A stretch of DNA of 64,000 bases from Porites lobata. Lineage: Eukaryota; Cnidaria; Anthozoa; Scleractinia; Poritidae. Position 1 is the stretch's first letter. Every line of letters starts with the position of its first letter. Where the stretch lies: NCBI GenBank assembly GCA_942486035.1, contig CALNXK010000042.1:82501-146500 (forward strand). Reading direction: 5' to 3'. The notes beneath the pieces are model-generated. The model did no database searches. It was given only the letters and a program-made list of their open reading frames with translations, and was not told the DNA's origin. Of this stretch, positions 27,201 to 39,200 are shown in pieces. Position numbers and translations under genes: made by a program.

Positions 27201-30200
27201 AACAGAACTACAGACACGTTAGACTGAGTTCCCGCATCCTTTACATCACCAGTGTGAACTGTGATACGGTAGGAAGTAGCTGAAAGTAAAAAACACAGAA
27301 ATTTAAGTAAACAGCGAGCGACACTGACGCTTTTCACACGTCTGATGCTCAAATCCTCATGTTGAGCCTCACTGGCAAGTCAATATTGGGGAGTAGCTTA
27401 TTACTGACTGGGAAATGGGTGAATAACATTCAAAGACATACAAGATACAAGTTTGTGATCAGTTTTCTCATCATGGAGAGTGTCGGCCCACTTTGCAGCA
27501 TGAAACATTTCAGTTATACTTACTGTCTCCTGCAGGCTTTTGATACTGTGAAAACTTTGTGTGAACATCTTTGAAGCGCTTCCTAAGTTTCTCTATCTCT
27601 CCAGGAGACAGTATTTGGACTCCTTGTCTGTCCAGTTCCTCGATGTTTTTAAACACCATTTCATATTTGGCTTGCTGCTCCTCGACTTCTTCAAGTTTCA
27701 GCTCCTGGCCAAGACAAGAAACATGATCAACTGGAAAAGGCGACTTAACAGGCGATAAGTATATGGTTAGTATATACAAAAGATTCGTCAAAAAGCTATT
27801 TAAGGAGTATTAAAAAAAGTATATCTGAAAAATCTTTTCCCGAGATAACTCTTACCACCTGTAAATATCACCCAGTACACGCTTTTACTCAGCGTACATT
27901 GTTCTGGCCCCAGTTGTTCAAAAGCTGGATAGAGCTATCCACCGGATAGGTCTCTATCCAGTGGATAGTGCAATTGGTTTCCCTAACAATTATCCACTGG
28001 ATAGAGATTTATCCGATGGATAGCGCTATCCAGCTTTTGAACAACTGGGGCAAGGTGTAGAGACTGGGAACAACACCAGGTCCAGCTCCCCTCACCTGCA
28101 CGGCCTCTTCTTTGTCTTGTTCCATCTTTCTAAGCCAGGCGTCAATGTCGTCTAAGTTACTTCGGAACTGATACCAGTTGGGAACAATACGAACAGCCTT
28201 CTTCTGCTTCTCTAACTCGTCACAAGCCTTAAGCCAGCGACTTGAAAGATCTAGCATCGACTGATGGATATGATCTCCCCACGCACCCCCCTCCCGGTTA
28301 GCAAGTGCTTTGCTCTCCTTTAACAGGTACGCTACGCGCGGTTGAAGGTTGTCAATTTGGATCTCTGCTACCTATAAGACACATAAGGGCAATGTAACTT
28401 CTACAGCACGCGATAATTAATACTTTCTGACCCTCCTTTTCTCGCCTATATCGAATGTGTTTGTGGAGTCCTGTGTTCCACTATTGTTTGCTCTCTGTCC
28501 ATAGGCTGTTAAATTTTTCTTAGCTAAGCGTTTCTCACTTACACAGGAGTGTCTAGAATAAGACTGTGGACGCACCTTAATCTTTTCATTTACTTCCTTC
28601 TCTGTTGATTTTTTTGGTGACTGGATCTCGTTGAGAAGATCTTCAAGGCCTTTTACGTCCGATAAAATCTGATCCAGCCGCCTTTGAAAATCATCATCAG
28701 TGAAGCTCCCTGAGAAAGGAATCACACGAATCAGTTTAGGATTGAGATCCAAAGCACTACGCTACGCGTTAGTAAAAATAGAGCTCCACCGAAAAACAAT
28801 GTTTTTTTTTTCTTTTTTCCATCAATTTTGACAAACATGGAAAATTAAAATTAAAAATAAAATGGAAAAAAATTTCATAACAGAATCACCTACTTGAGTG
28901 CATTCTTGCATAGAGAAACCGTTTCCCAAATTGAATATTTTTTCTATATTAACAATTAAGTTCGGCACCTGTACTCGGCGGCGGAGCACTGTTGGTTGTG
29001 TAGGTCCTGTGTGTAGTAATCGTCTCGACAATTGGCTGTCCAGCGTCGGTTTCCATTCTTTCTTGTCCCTGCAAGAGCTCGTCAATCAAACCTACAGGCT
29101 TAGAAGACACGGTTTTGCGTTCCTGAAATCAGAATTGATCAAATATTAATTCAAGAAATTAATCGTTCCTGAGTCGCACGAAGTATAAACAACAATGAAT
29201 GAAGTACAATGCGAGAAGAAAAGCTCTTTTGCTTGTGACCTTTGTCTTAATGTGGTACTGTCCACAAACTGACCGTAATGATAATTTCTGTTTCCACTCT
29301 TCCTCCTTTAGCTCTCGCCTCTTGTGCCTTCTTTTTAGTGTCTTCTAGCTCTTCCTCTAACTCTTTTATCCGTGACGACAGATCATCCCAGCGTCTGTCC
29401 AGTAGTCGCTTGTACGGCTCCATGATTTGCCTCCCGCGGGAAACAAACTCACCGCTCTGTTTTCTAATCAGGTTCAATTGAGGTTCACGGTTCTTGATGC
29501 TCTCTTGGATTTCCTGGTTATAAAACAACAAAACTTCTCAACCAAGATCAACGTAACAATGCAATGGATGTCTGATTAAAGGCATCTAGATGTCCAGTTA
29601 ATGAAACCCATTTTATTTTCATTCAATCTTACCTCCCCCAAAAAAAAAAAGCACAACCATGCCCCCAGTGATTCATTCTCCTATGCCCATAACTTTCTCA
29701 ATGTACATTGTAACTAATATCTATATTACGTTATTGATTGGCCCGTTCATGTTTCATGCAAGAACAAGTTACTTCCAATAAGCTTTCATGACAGATTCTT
29801 GTTTAGTTTACAATACGTGAAATACAATGAACTAAAGATCTCAAATTATAGGAAATTTACCATTGCTTATCATGGCCTTAAGTTTTGGAATACCCTTCCT
29901 ACTGAATAAAAAAACCGAACCTTTTAAAATGTCTTTAAAAAGAATTAACTTTCATTAACAAACAAATCTGTCGTAAATTACTTGAATATTGTTGATTAAT
30001 AACTGTCTCTATTAATTTCCCCTTTTACTTAATATTGCTAATTAACATAGTCTTAAGTTAATTATACCTCTCAGCTGGCTTAATGCCCTTTCTGATTTTT
30101 CATTATTCCATGTCTTTTATTTATTCAACTTTTGATTGACTTCTACGGTTTCAATCTTTTGTAAATGAACGTAATTAATATAAGCCCCGTGGTTTTATTT

Positions 30201-33200
30201 TCAGCCTGCCCTACCACTAGAAAATTTGTAACTATTCTTAGTGGTAATATGATCAATAAAAAGAGAAGTAAATAAAACATTATCAGAGGGCGAACTGGTG
30301 ACGACTCTGCCTGAGGCTTCCCTGTCGTGGACAATCGTTTGGAAGCTGTCTCAAAATTCACTTCCTGAATGGGTAAGATAACCGGCAAACAGTACATTTT
30401 TTCTACACCATGCTCACATTTTTCTTGCAAGTTTAAAAAGTACCAGACTGCACTGAATCATGTGATTTGGAGGTGTCAAAATAGTACGAAAATAGATTAT
30501 CAAAATATTGTTCACCAATCGAAAAGAATACAAGAGCTAATACATTTACAACATATTTACATCGATTTCAGATTATTCAAATGATTTGCTAACAGAAAAA
30601 ATATCAAGGATGCCGTAAGTTGAGTTCACTTTGTCGGTTTCATCTGTTTGAAAGAAGTACAGTGGATTACGCAAAGGCATTGTATTGCTTAAAGTGTTGT
30701 CTTTGTTTGATAGCCTATATTGTGTACTGAATATATTTCAAAGAAAGTTTCATAAAATAAAACTTACATCAATCTTATTCTTGACTAAGTCAGTCTCTTC
30801 TTCCTTAGGATGAACTTTGTTGGTTTCTCGCTCCATGTCCTCTAGCCACTGGTTCATCTGATCCACAGATTTCTCGAAATCAGCCAGCTTTGCTTTATAT
30901 TTCGGCAAGGTCAACATTCTCTGCTCAGCCGCGGAACTCAGATCTTCCCAAGCGTTGTTGATGCGAGTTAATCTGTCTTCTAGGTTATCCAGTTGCCCTG
31001 TTTCTGACAGGTCTACCAACTCGCGGCCTACTTGGGTCAGTTGCTGTACATCTGACATTTTGCCTGTCACCTCTTGTACAAGACCCTTTCAGGAAAAGGT
31101 TTCAAGATACTTTTGAACAAATTGCACTAGAAATATCGCGTTCAATCTTCGAAAAGACCGTGGGATTTTCAATGTTATACAACTTAAGGATTCACATTAA
31201 CTGTGCTTAAATTTAATTCTCTCCTAAGTTAAAGATCACGGTATCAAAACGAGTGGCTTCTTAAAGCGTATAGCCGCTGGAATATGATGCGGTTTTCCGG
31301 CGAGAACTTATTCAAGAAGAATGTTCAGAGCTTACCACTGAGAAGAGAAGCTTATAATACCCTGCTCGACTACGAAATGATGCGAAAGAAATTTTCAAAA
31401 CATCTCCATTAAAGAGTTTTTTGTCAAGAAGAATAAACCATGCAAATCATTACCAGTGAATTTATCACACAATTTTTCAGCCTAAAATCCCTGCCTAGTG
31501 GCTGACTAACGAGTGTAGTGTAAATCAAAACATACCGTAACAGGTAAATCAGTTTAAGTTCAGTAATTATATCATACTACCTTGTAATACCCAACACGTC
31601 CAGTTCGACTAGAATGAGTCAAAATAAATCCATGAGCCATCTTTCTTTTAGAACTTTTTCTTGACATTTTTCACAGCGCTCATTAAAGATCTCTCAAAAT
31701 TTCGTCTTTCGTGATGCTTAGAGTTGCGAAGTGAATGAATGGCAAGTTCGTTTTGTAAACATTGCTATATTGAGTTAACCAAGACTTTATTCAGTGAAAA
31801 ATGCGGCGCAAACGGGCAGAATAATATCAGTGCGATAACTCCTTTGTAAAACCGCACAGCGCAAACAATTTCGTTGAGCATCATACACCAGACTGTCACG
31901 TTTTTCACACACATAAGTAAGACGCGTTGTAGCGAACCGAACTTGTAGAGTAATGTTACCGGATATCGTTTATCCTGTCTATGTTCATGCTGACTGAATC
32001 GGGCATAGCAGAGCACTCCCTCATAGTTTGTGAATAGAAAAAAAAGCTAACAGCCGAGAGAGGATCCCATATTTCATCACTACGCTTAAACAAACCACAG
32101 AGACACCCGGATTTTGAGTATCACTTAGGGTGTCATCAGGGCGGGAAAGCCAGTATTTTGAATTCACAGGTGTCTCCTCCAACTGTGCTTAAAGGGGGTT
32201 TAAAAAAATTTTAAAAAGCAGAAAAGATAAAGAAAGAAGAAGTATTTTATAACAACTTTGTATCAGAGTATAAATTACTAACAAAAAAAAGACGTGCACT
32301 ATAAGACAAAAAAAAAGAGATAACTTTCAATTGTCTAGAAAAAAAAATGGCAAAAAAATACGCGCCTAACCAATACAGCATTTAGAAAAAAAATCCAAGC
32401 CAGTCCCGCTTTTTTAAACACTCTGTATAATAACTAACCTTGTTCCACTTAATCTCTGCATCCACGTCCTCAGGGAAGCCAGCTTCTTCTCTTGTCCTCA
32501 CTTCACTTGTTTTATCATCAAGCCATCTCTCCAGACTGCTCATATCACTTTCAAGTCGCTCAGCCAATGGTAAAGCTTCACGGAAAGCCTAACACCAAAT
32601 ATGACGTCACTATTCATGTATTCTCGCCTCATAATGATTTGTGCAAGAAATTAAACTAAACGTAATTTCTAAGTTGTTATCATCTATCAGCTAGCTCTTC
32701 TTTCGATGTTTTCATACTCCAGTCCGCGAAGACATTTTAATTATAGGTTACGCTATATATTAACCCCAGAAAGTCTGAATGCTTAGAGCCGCCGGGCTAC
32801 AATAAAAAAAATAATAATAAAATATAAAACAACTAGAAAATTCTAAACAGTTTCCGTTTTCAATGACGCCTCGTGATGTGGTTTTCTGATTTTTAGTAAC
32901 CAATTAAGATTTACCCTACATATGAAAACAAAAAAGGTTATCACGGGGGCTACAATTGTAGGCTTGCCTTATAACTACATCAGAGTCCTAAACACACAGC
33001 CTTTTCAAGGCCTTACACCTGCGTTTCACTAGTACTAAAAACGAGACAAAACACTCAACTGAGAGATAACGATGCCCCAGATTAGAACATACAGCAAATG
33101 TCTTACACGGAGTTTACCGTACGCAAAACACCACAGCAGAATATGTTGATGCACATTTCTCGGGTGTTACGACACTATTTACTTCTTAATACAGTTCAGT

Positions 33201-36200
33201 TGTAATCCACTAAAGACAATAAGAACCAAATAAATACACACAAATTACTGAGACTTCACTGCAACCAGCTCAATCGGTAACGTTATAATTTACAGGAAGT
33301 GATAATTAAGAAACTTGGAAAAACAATTCCCAGTAACAAACGTGTTGTATCTAACAGCCTTAGCGAAAGCTGTATAGAAAGAGCATACAGGAGAAAGTAT
33401 ACATAACTGAAAGACCGCAAGTGAATTGAACTTAGCATTTTAACACGAACTAAAGTATGTTCGGAGATTTCATTTCTGAATAGTTGGCTTGATATATGAA
33501 CAACATCATGCACCGCACAAAAGCACTGGTCTTTTAGCCAAGGATTTTAAAAGAGTTCTGAAAATTACATCTGCTTAACACAACAAAACAAAATTCTACA
33601 AGTTCGCAATCCAAAACACACAAAGATGTATTAAAATTTAAAGATTTACCGTGAACTCAATCTTGATGAGAGTTTTTTGGTTAAATTTTCAGTCAGACGC
33701 CCTAGTCACGAAGATTTTAAACCCGACCATGGCTTCATTTAACTTCCTGTGATATCTTCTGAAACATCGAAGCGATAACTTTGCCGGCAACAAAACGGTG
33801 AAACAATGCTACGAAAAAACTAATTCCAAGTGAATCAAAACAGATGGTTATACTTATCTCCATATCATCTATGAGGGCTAAAGAAGAAAATCCAATGGGA
33901 GAGTTCAATTCAGTATTGTTTTTAAAATAATTACGGTTTATGCGGTGAAACCGAGCCAAAAGTTATTAATTTATTTTAAAAAACCTAGTATAATTTTACA
34001 TTGACCTCCTCGTAATAAAAAGTTCCAATACCTGTATCTTTTAAAATCATTTCGGTGTAATCATCTTCCGTGTTTCAGGTCGATTGCAAAACTGGTCGAT
34101 GAATTAATACTCTGAACAATGCTCCTAGCCCTCCCCCCGTAACCATTCCCCTAACCCCCCCCTCCCTGTAACAATCCCTTCTCGCCTCCCCTATGAATCA
34201 GCAAGACAGCAGTGACAATTCAAGAGAGGAAATGAATTAAAAATAATAATAATAAAATGACTGAAAGAAGCAAAACATTAAAATTGCGATGTAAACTGGA
34301 CAATTACCGATTGAGAAGATCAATTTAGCTCACAACAGATTTGAATACAAAAAAAAAATAGAAAGAAAAACCTCAGAGTTAGGTCTGAGCCACAGCTAAA
34401 CGTCAGACGCTATCACAATTGCAAAAATATTGTTAATATTTTGGTACAAAAAGCTCCAACTTGGAGATTTCGGCAAGCCCACTGCTATGTGCGTTTAAGC
34501 AAGAACGTGATTTCGGGCGCTTTATCTTGTTTCAATCTAGCAAGCAAATCTATTCGTATTCCTTCTTGAGACACAATAAGAGCTTATCTAATTGAAACTC
34601 TCCAACATATTAGAAAATCAAAATTTCTCAAATGATTTGTCAAATCATCCCTGATGATACCGTTGATTAGTAAAAGCTCAGATTTCATTTTCATTAAAAA
34701 AAAAAAAACAAAAAACAAAAAAACAAGCAGTTTAAGGCTTCATTAGAACAATATTTTTATTCCTCACATTGTGTTCCACATTTCCTGTAGATCAGTTATC
34801 CGCAGCAGGAGCAACCAACCCTACCTCCGATCACAACACAACAAAATATGACTTTAATTTAAAAAAAAGACTCACGCAAAGCCAATAAGTTGAAATAATA
34901 ACTCGGTTATAAATTTCCTTTTCTTTTAATATATACAGCACGATCAAAAACAGCTCGAAAAACGGTCGACCTACTAATTCGAACTCTCCCAGCTACCACC
35001 CATATCAGTGAAATTCAACACACCATGCTCCTTACGCAGTACAATTCAGATTCTAATAACATAGTATTGTAGAAAAACAATTAGTCTCACCTTTTTATGA
35101 GGACAAATTTTTGTTGTTTGTTTGTTTATTTATTTTTTGAAATATTTTTACTTCTATTTCGAGTCCGAATGTTTCAGACCGGTATTTTATTTTATCAGAA
35201 AAAAAGCCGACATCCAGAATTTGAAACCTACGTGATCGCTATGAGCTTCTGAAATGTGAGGCTACAAAAACAGCTCTTCAGAGAAGATTACAAAAGGTTG
35301 CAGCACTCAGAAGCGGATTAAATTTGACGGAAATGAAGAAAAATCAAATAAAATGCGCCAGAAATAAAGGAACAAACAACAATTAGCTATTTTCTTTAGC
35401 AATTCTGCTTTGAAAAAATCAGTAAAATACAGAGCAGCACTCTTGATTGAGCTTTTAGTCAGTACTGAGATGATCCTCGTAGGGTTTGCGACTGACTCCA
35501 AAGAGCTTTCCTCGTTAACACACACACCATGGTATATTTAGAGTGATTAATTGATGACCACTAAGAATTTTCCAGAGTTATTTCCACGGGTTGGCAAAAC
35601 AACCGCCTATCTTTCAATTTGTTAATTAATTAATTAATTAATTGTTAATTAAAGAAATAACCACGTTTAGATAATCCGCACACTAACTCACCTCTTCCTT
35701 GGTTCGAACTTTCTTCTCCAGTTCCCTGTGTTCATGGATCACTTCCTCTACTCGTCGATCGACCCCAGTCTTTTTTTCCTCAGGCGCTCTCTCCATGATC
35801 TGGAAGCCAAGTTTCCGGACTTGGTCCAAGTCCTGTTTAATGGTGGCCAGTTCATCTTTATAAGACTGCAAGAAAAACAAAACATTGGTGACACATTGCT
35901 TCAAGAGGACATATATACTGCAAAAGTAAAATGTTTGATTTTGAGCCTCACGAAATGGAACAGAAGAAAAAAGTCACCAAATGCAGAAAAAACTCTGCGC
36001 AGCGATATATCAATCTCAGAAAAAAGGAAATTGAAAAGTATTTAGTTTCAAGGAAATTCAATACTGGCGATTGTGACTTCTGTCCAATGCAAAAACAATA
36101 AACTGATTGAGCATGCGAAAAAAGACGCGGAACCTTACAACTAGCGCTTTCGTGTTAATAGTCGTGTCAACGTTTCCCTAGCAGAGGTAATCAATGAAAT

Positions 36201-39200
36201 TATCCCACACGAATGCTTACCGACTGAACTTTCGTTTTAAAAATTGAACACCACATAGGAACCAATCTTTGCAATAGATCACGGTCACTTCAAAGCATGC
36301 ATGAATAGTAAAGATTATAAAGAGCACTCAAAGGGCACGTTCAATTTGCAGCATCTGCCTGGTGGAATTAAATATCTTTTAAGTTTTAAAAAGAGAAAGA
36401 AAGAAAAATTCCAACGGACAAATGCGACGTGAAACGTAAATGAGTTCACCCTAAATGAAATAGACTGAGACTAAGTGATGACTATAGCACGCTTCTTCAC
36501 TTGTCAATAGCGAGTTTAGCAGCAATATTCTTTAAAATGCCCTGAAGCCTCATGCGAATCGCAAAATGCTGCAAAGAAAAAACGAAAGAATCTTCAATGG
36601 ATTTACCTCGGCCACCGAGAGCAATTTCTGGCGAAAGGATGAAAACATTATTGAAACATCCAGCAAAACTACGCCCGCTATAAAGCAGAATCAGAAATCT
36701 CTATAATGACCGCAGTGGTCGCATGCAAACGATTGTTGGATTACCACTTTTTGTTTTCAAAACAATAAAAAGTTTACCAATTATAAACTTGCGCAAAAAA
36801 AGGTGGGATCATATACATAAAGACGATAAAACTTTCCAATGTGCGTTCTGCGATCTTATTGTGGTTTGCGATAAAATGTTCTATAAATTCCAGACAAGCG
36901 AAAAAAGAGAAAATGATGGACACGCAAAAAAAAACCGCGAAGAAATACCATTGCCTTCCAATAATTAAAAAACACACACGCACACAAAATAATAACAAAA
37001 AACCCTCATTAAACTTCTTCATTTGGGCAATGAGTCAAGGTTTACAAAATAACAAAAATTGAAAAATCGCAGCAGTCTCCGATAAGGTATACGCAAATAA
37101 CTCTTTTAAATATTAATTTCTATTTAAGGGATTCACATTTGCCGTGAGTTTGGGACCGCTGTAACTATAAATGAAAGCTAGATTTTACAACATATTGTTC
37201 CAAGTCTTTGCTTAATCTGTTAAAAACTATGAATTGAGTTTTTTGTTGTACTAGCCACGATAAAAGAGAACGCAGAGTTCTTGCACTGTTGTTTTACACT
37301 TCTCACCGCACAACACTTTTCTTATCAACACGTTTAAATTTTCATCAAAAAATAACAAAAAGATGATCATAGTAGCGTCTTCTACCGCACTTTATCGAGC
37401 CAAGGTTACATATAATAGTAGCTACATTTTAGTACATAAAACGGAATATTCTAAAGTTTTTAATGAAATAGACAATTAAACATTTGTCCGCAAACAAAGC
37501 GGACCCAGTTGGATATTTTTCTGTTTTGTTTCCTGCTAGGAATTACTTCATATAAGCAGCACAAGTAGAAACACCAAGATCACACAAAACACCTGCGCTA
37601 GCAGAGAAAGCACGACTTCACGGAAGAGTAAGTCGGAGTAGGAAAAATAGCTTTAAAGTTTACGTTCCGTAACTGACAGACGAATTGTTTCACAGATGAA
37701 GTATAATAACAAAAATAAAGCACCTACGCTAGCACCGAGTTTTCCACGGCACGAGAAACATTGGGTTCCAGTTGCTAAGATAAGTTAAGATAAACAAAGG
37801 TAAAACAAAGTCATCCTTTTATTGGCCTAGCTCTTTGTATCCTCTTCATATAGTGATGATATCGACGGGAAAAAAATATTGCCACCCGAAGCCCTAAGTT
37901 GAAGCTTTAGAAAAACATTACTAAGCAGCTTCATAAAACTATGTATACACATACCACACATTTATCCAAAAGACTTTTAACATTCTTCGGTTCTGAGGAC
38001 TCTAGCTTCAGCTTTTTCAGACCACGCTGAATTTTGTCCAAGTCTGTCAACGTCTGTCCGTGCAGCGTGTCGAACTCAGCCTCAAGTTTTTTGCCAGGTT
38101 GATCTTTAAGTTCTGAGAACTTGGTGTGAATTGTCTTCCATTTAGTTTGAAGCTGCTGCAATTCTTTAAGCAGCTTGGGGTAAACAGCAGATCCTTTTGG
38201 AGTCTTACTGAGTTCCTGGCAAGTGGATTCCACTGAGTTAATGAGTGACTGATTCATAGAAAACTCTTCTTCTAGAGCCTGGTATAACAAGACAAAAAAG
38301 ACCATAAGTCGAGAAAAGAACTTAACTTGACTTTTTTTTTTACCAAAATGCGTTTGTTTGGTTTACGTTAGTCATTTACAAGATGTTACGTAGGTGTTTC
38401 TTTTTGACAAAGTACAAACACAATATTCCAGGATATTCCTAATACTTCAAGAAAGAGAATACTGTATCGTACGGCTGTTTGCAATTGAAAACCGATTTTT
38501 AAAATGACTCTCAATTGAGAAACCTTGGTGGGAGCGTCCTCGATAGGATAACCTCTGACCGCGGTTTTCTTTTATGTATCCTTTACATAATAAAGACGTG
38601 ACTTGATTTGACTTGATTTCTTAGTGTGGATCACTGCTCCCTCCTCACCAGGAAGTTATTTAATAGTTACTTGTGGTACAAAGCCGACCCCTGCACCAGG
38701 TAAAACTTGAACCCTCAAAACAAAGCAGCATTGAAAACAGAAATGAAATAATTTTCAGTTCAGTTTGCTAGTCTACTCATCCGTCTCAATTCCGCCTACT
38801 AGTTCATATTTCCTCGTTAATGTATCATTGTGTTCTTGAACTTAAAAACAGAAAATTTTCTCGGTTTAACCAATCAACCTTTGACCTTTATTTGAGTACT
38901 CGTCACTTTCACATAATTAACATCAGACTAAAGTACAAGAAACGGAAAGCGACGATTTGTTTACCTTGATTTCTCGCTCATCTATGTCTTCGTGTTTGGT
39001 TAGTTTAGAGTTGATAAGAACTTCAATCTTCACAACCCACATTCGAATCGTTTCCAGATCTTTTCTTAACTGTTGTCGCTTCCGCAATTCCCCTTCAAGA
39101 ACCTGACGAGTCTTATCACTCTTGCCACGGATGTCTGACAAACGATCCTGCAAATATGATTATATATATGCAGTTCAGCAAAATCAACTCGTTTATATAT

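Noticed and set aside
26905..27279. PLAT exon as a separate nested gene or retrocopy
   Set aside because: Splice sites and phases on both sides fit the dystrophin frame exactly, and it has no own start, stop or poly(A) tract.
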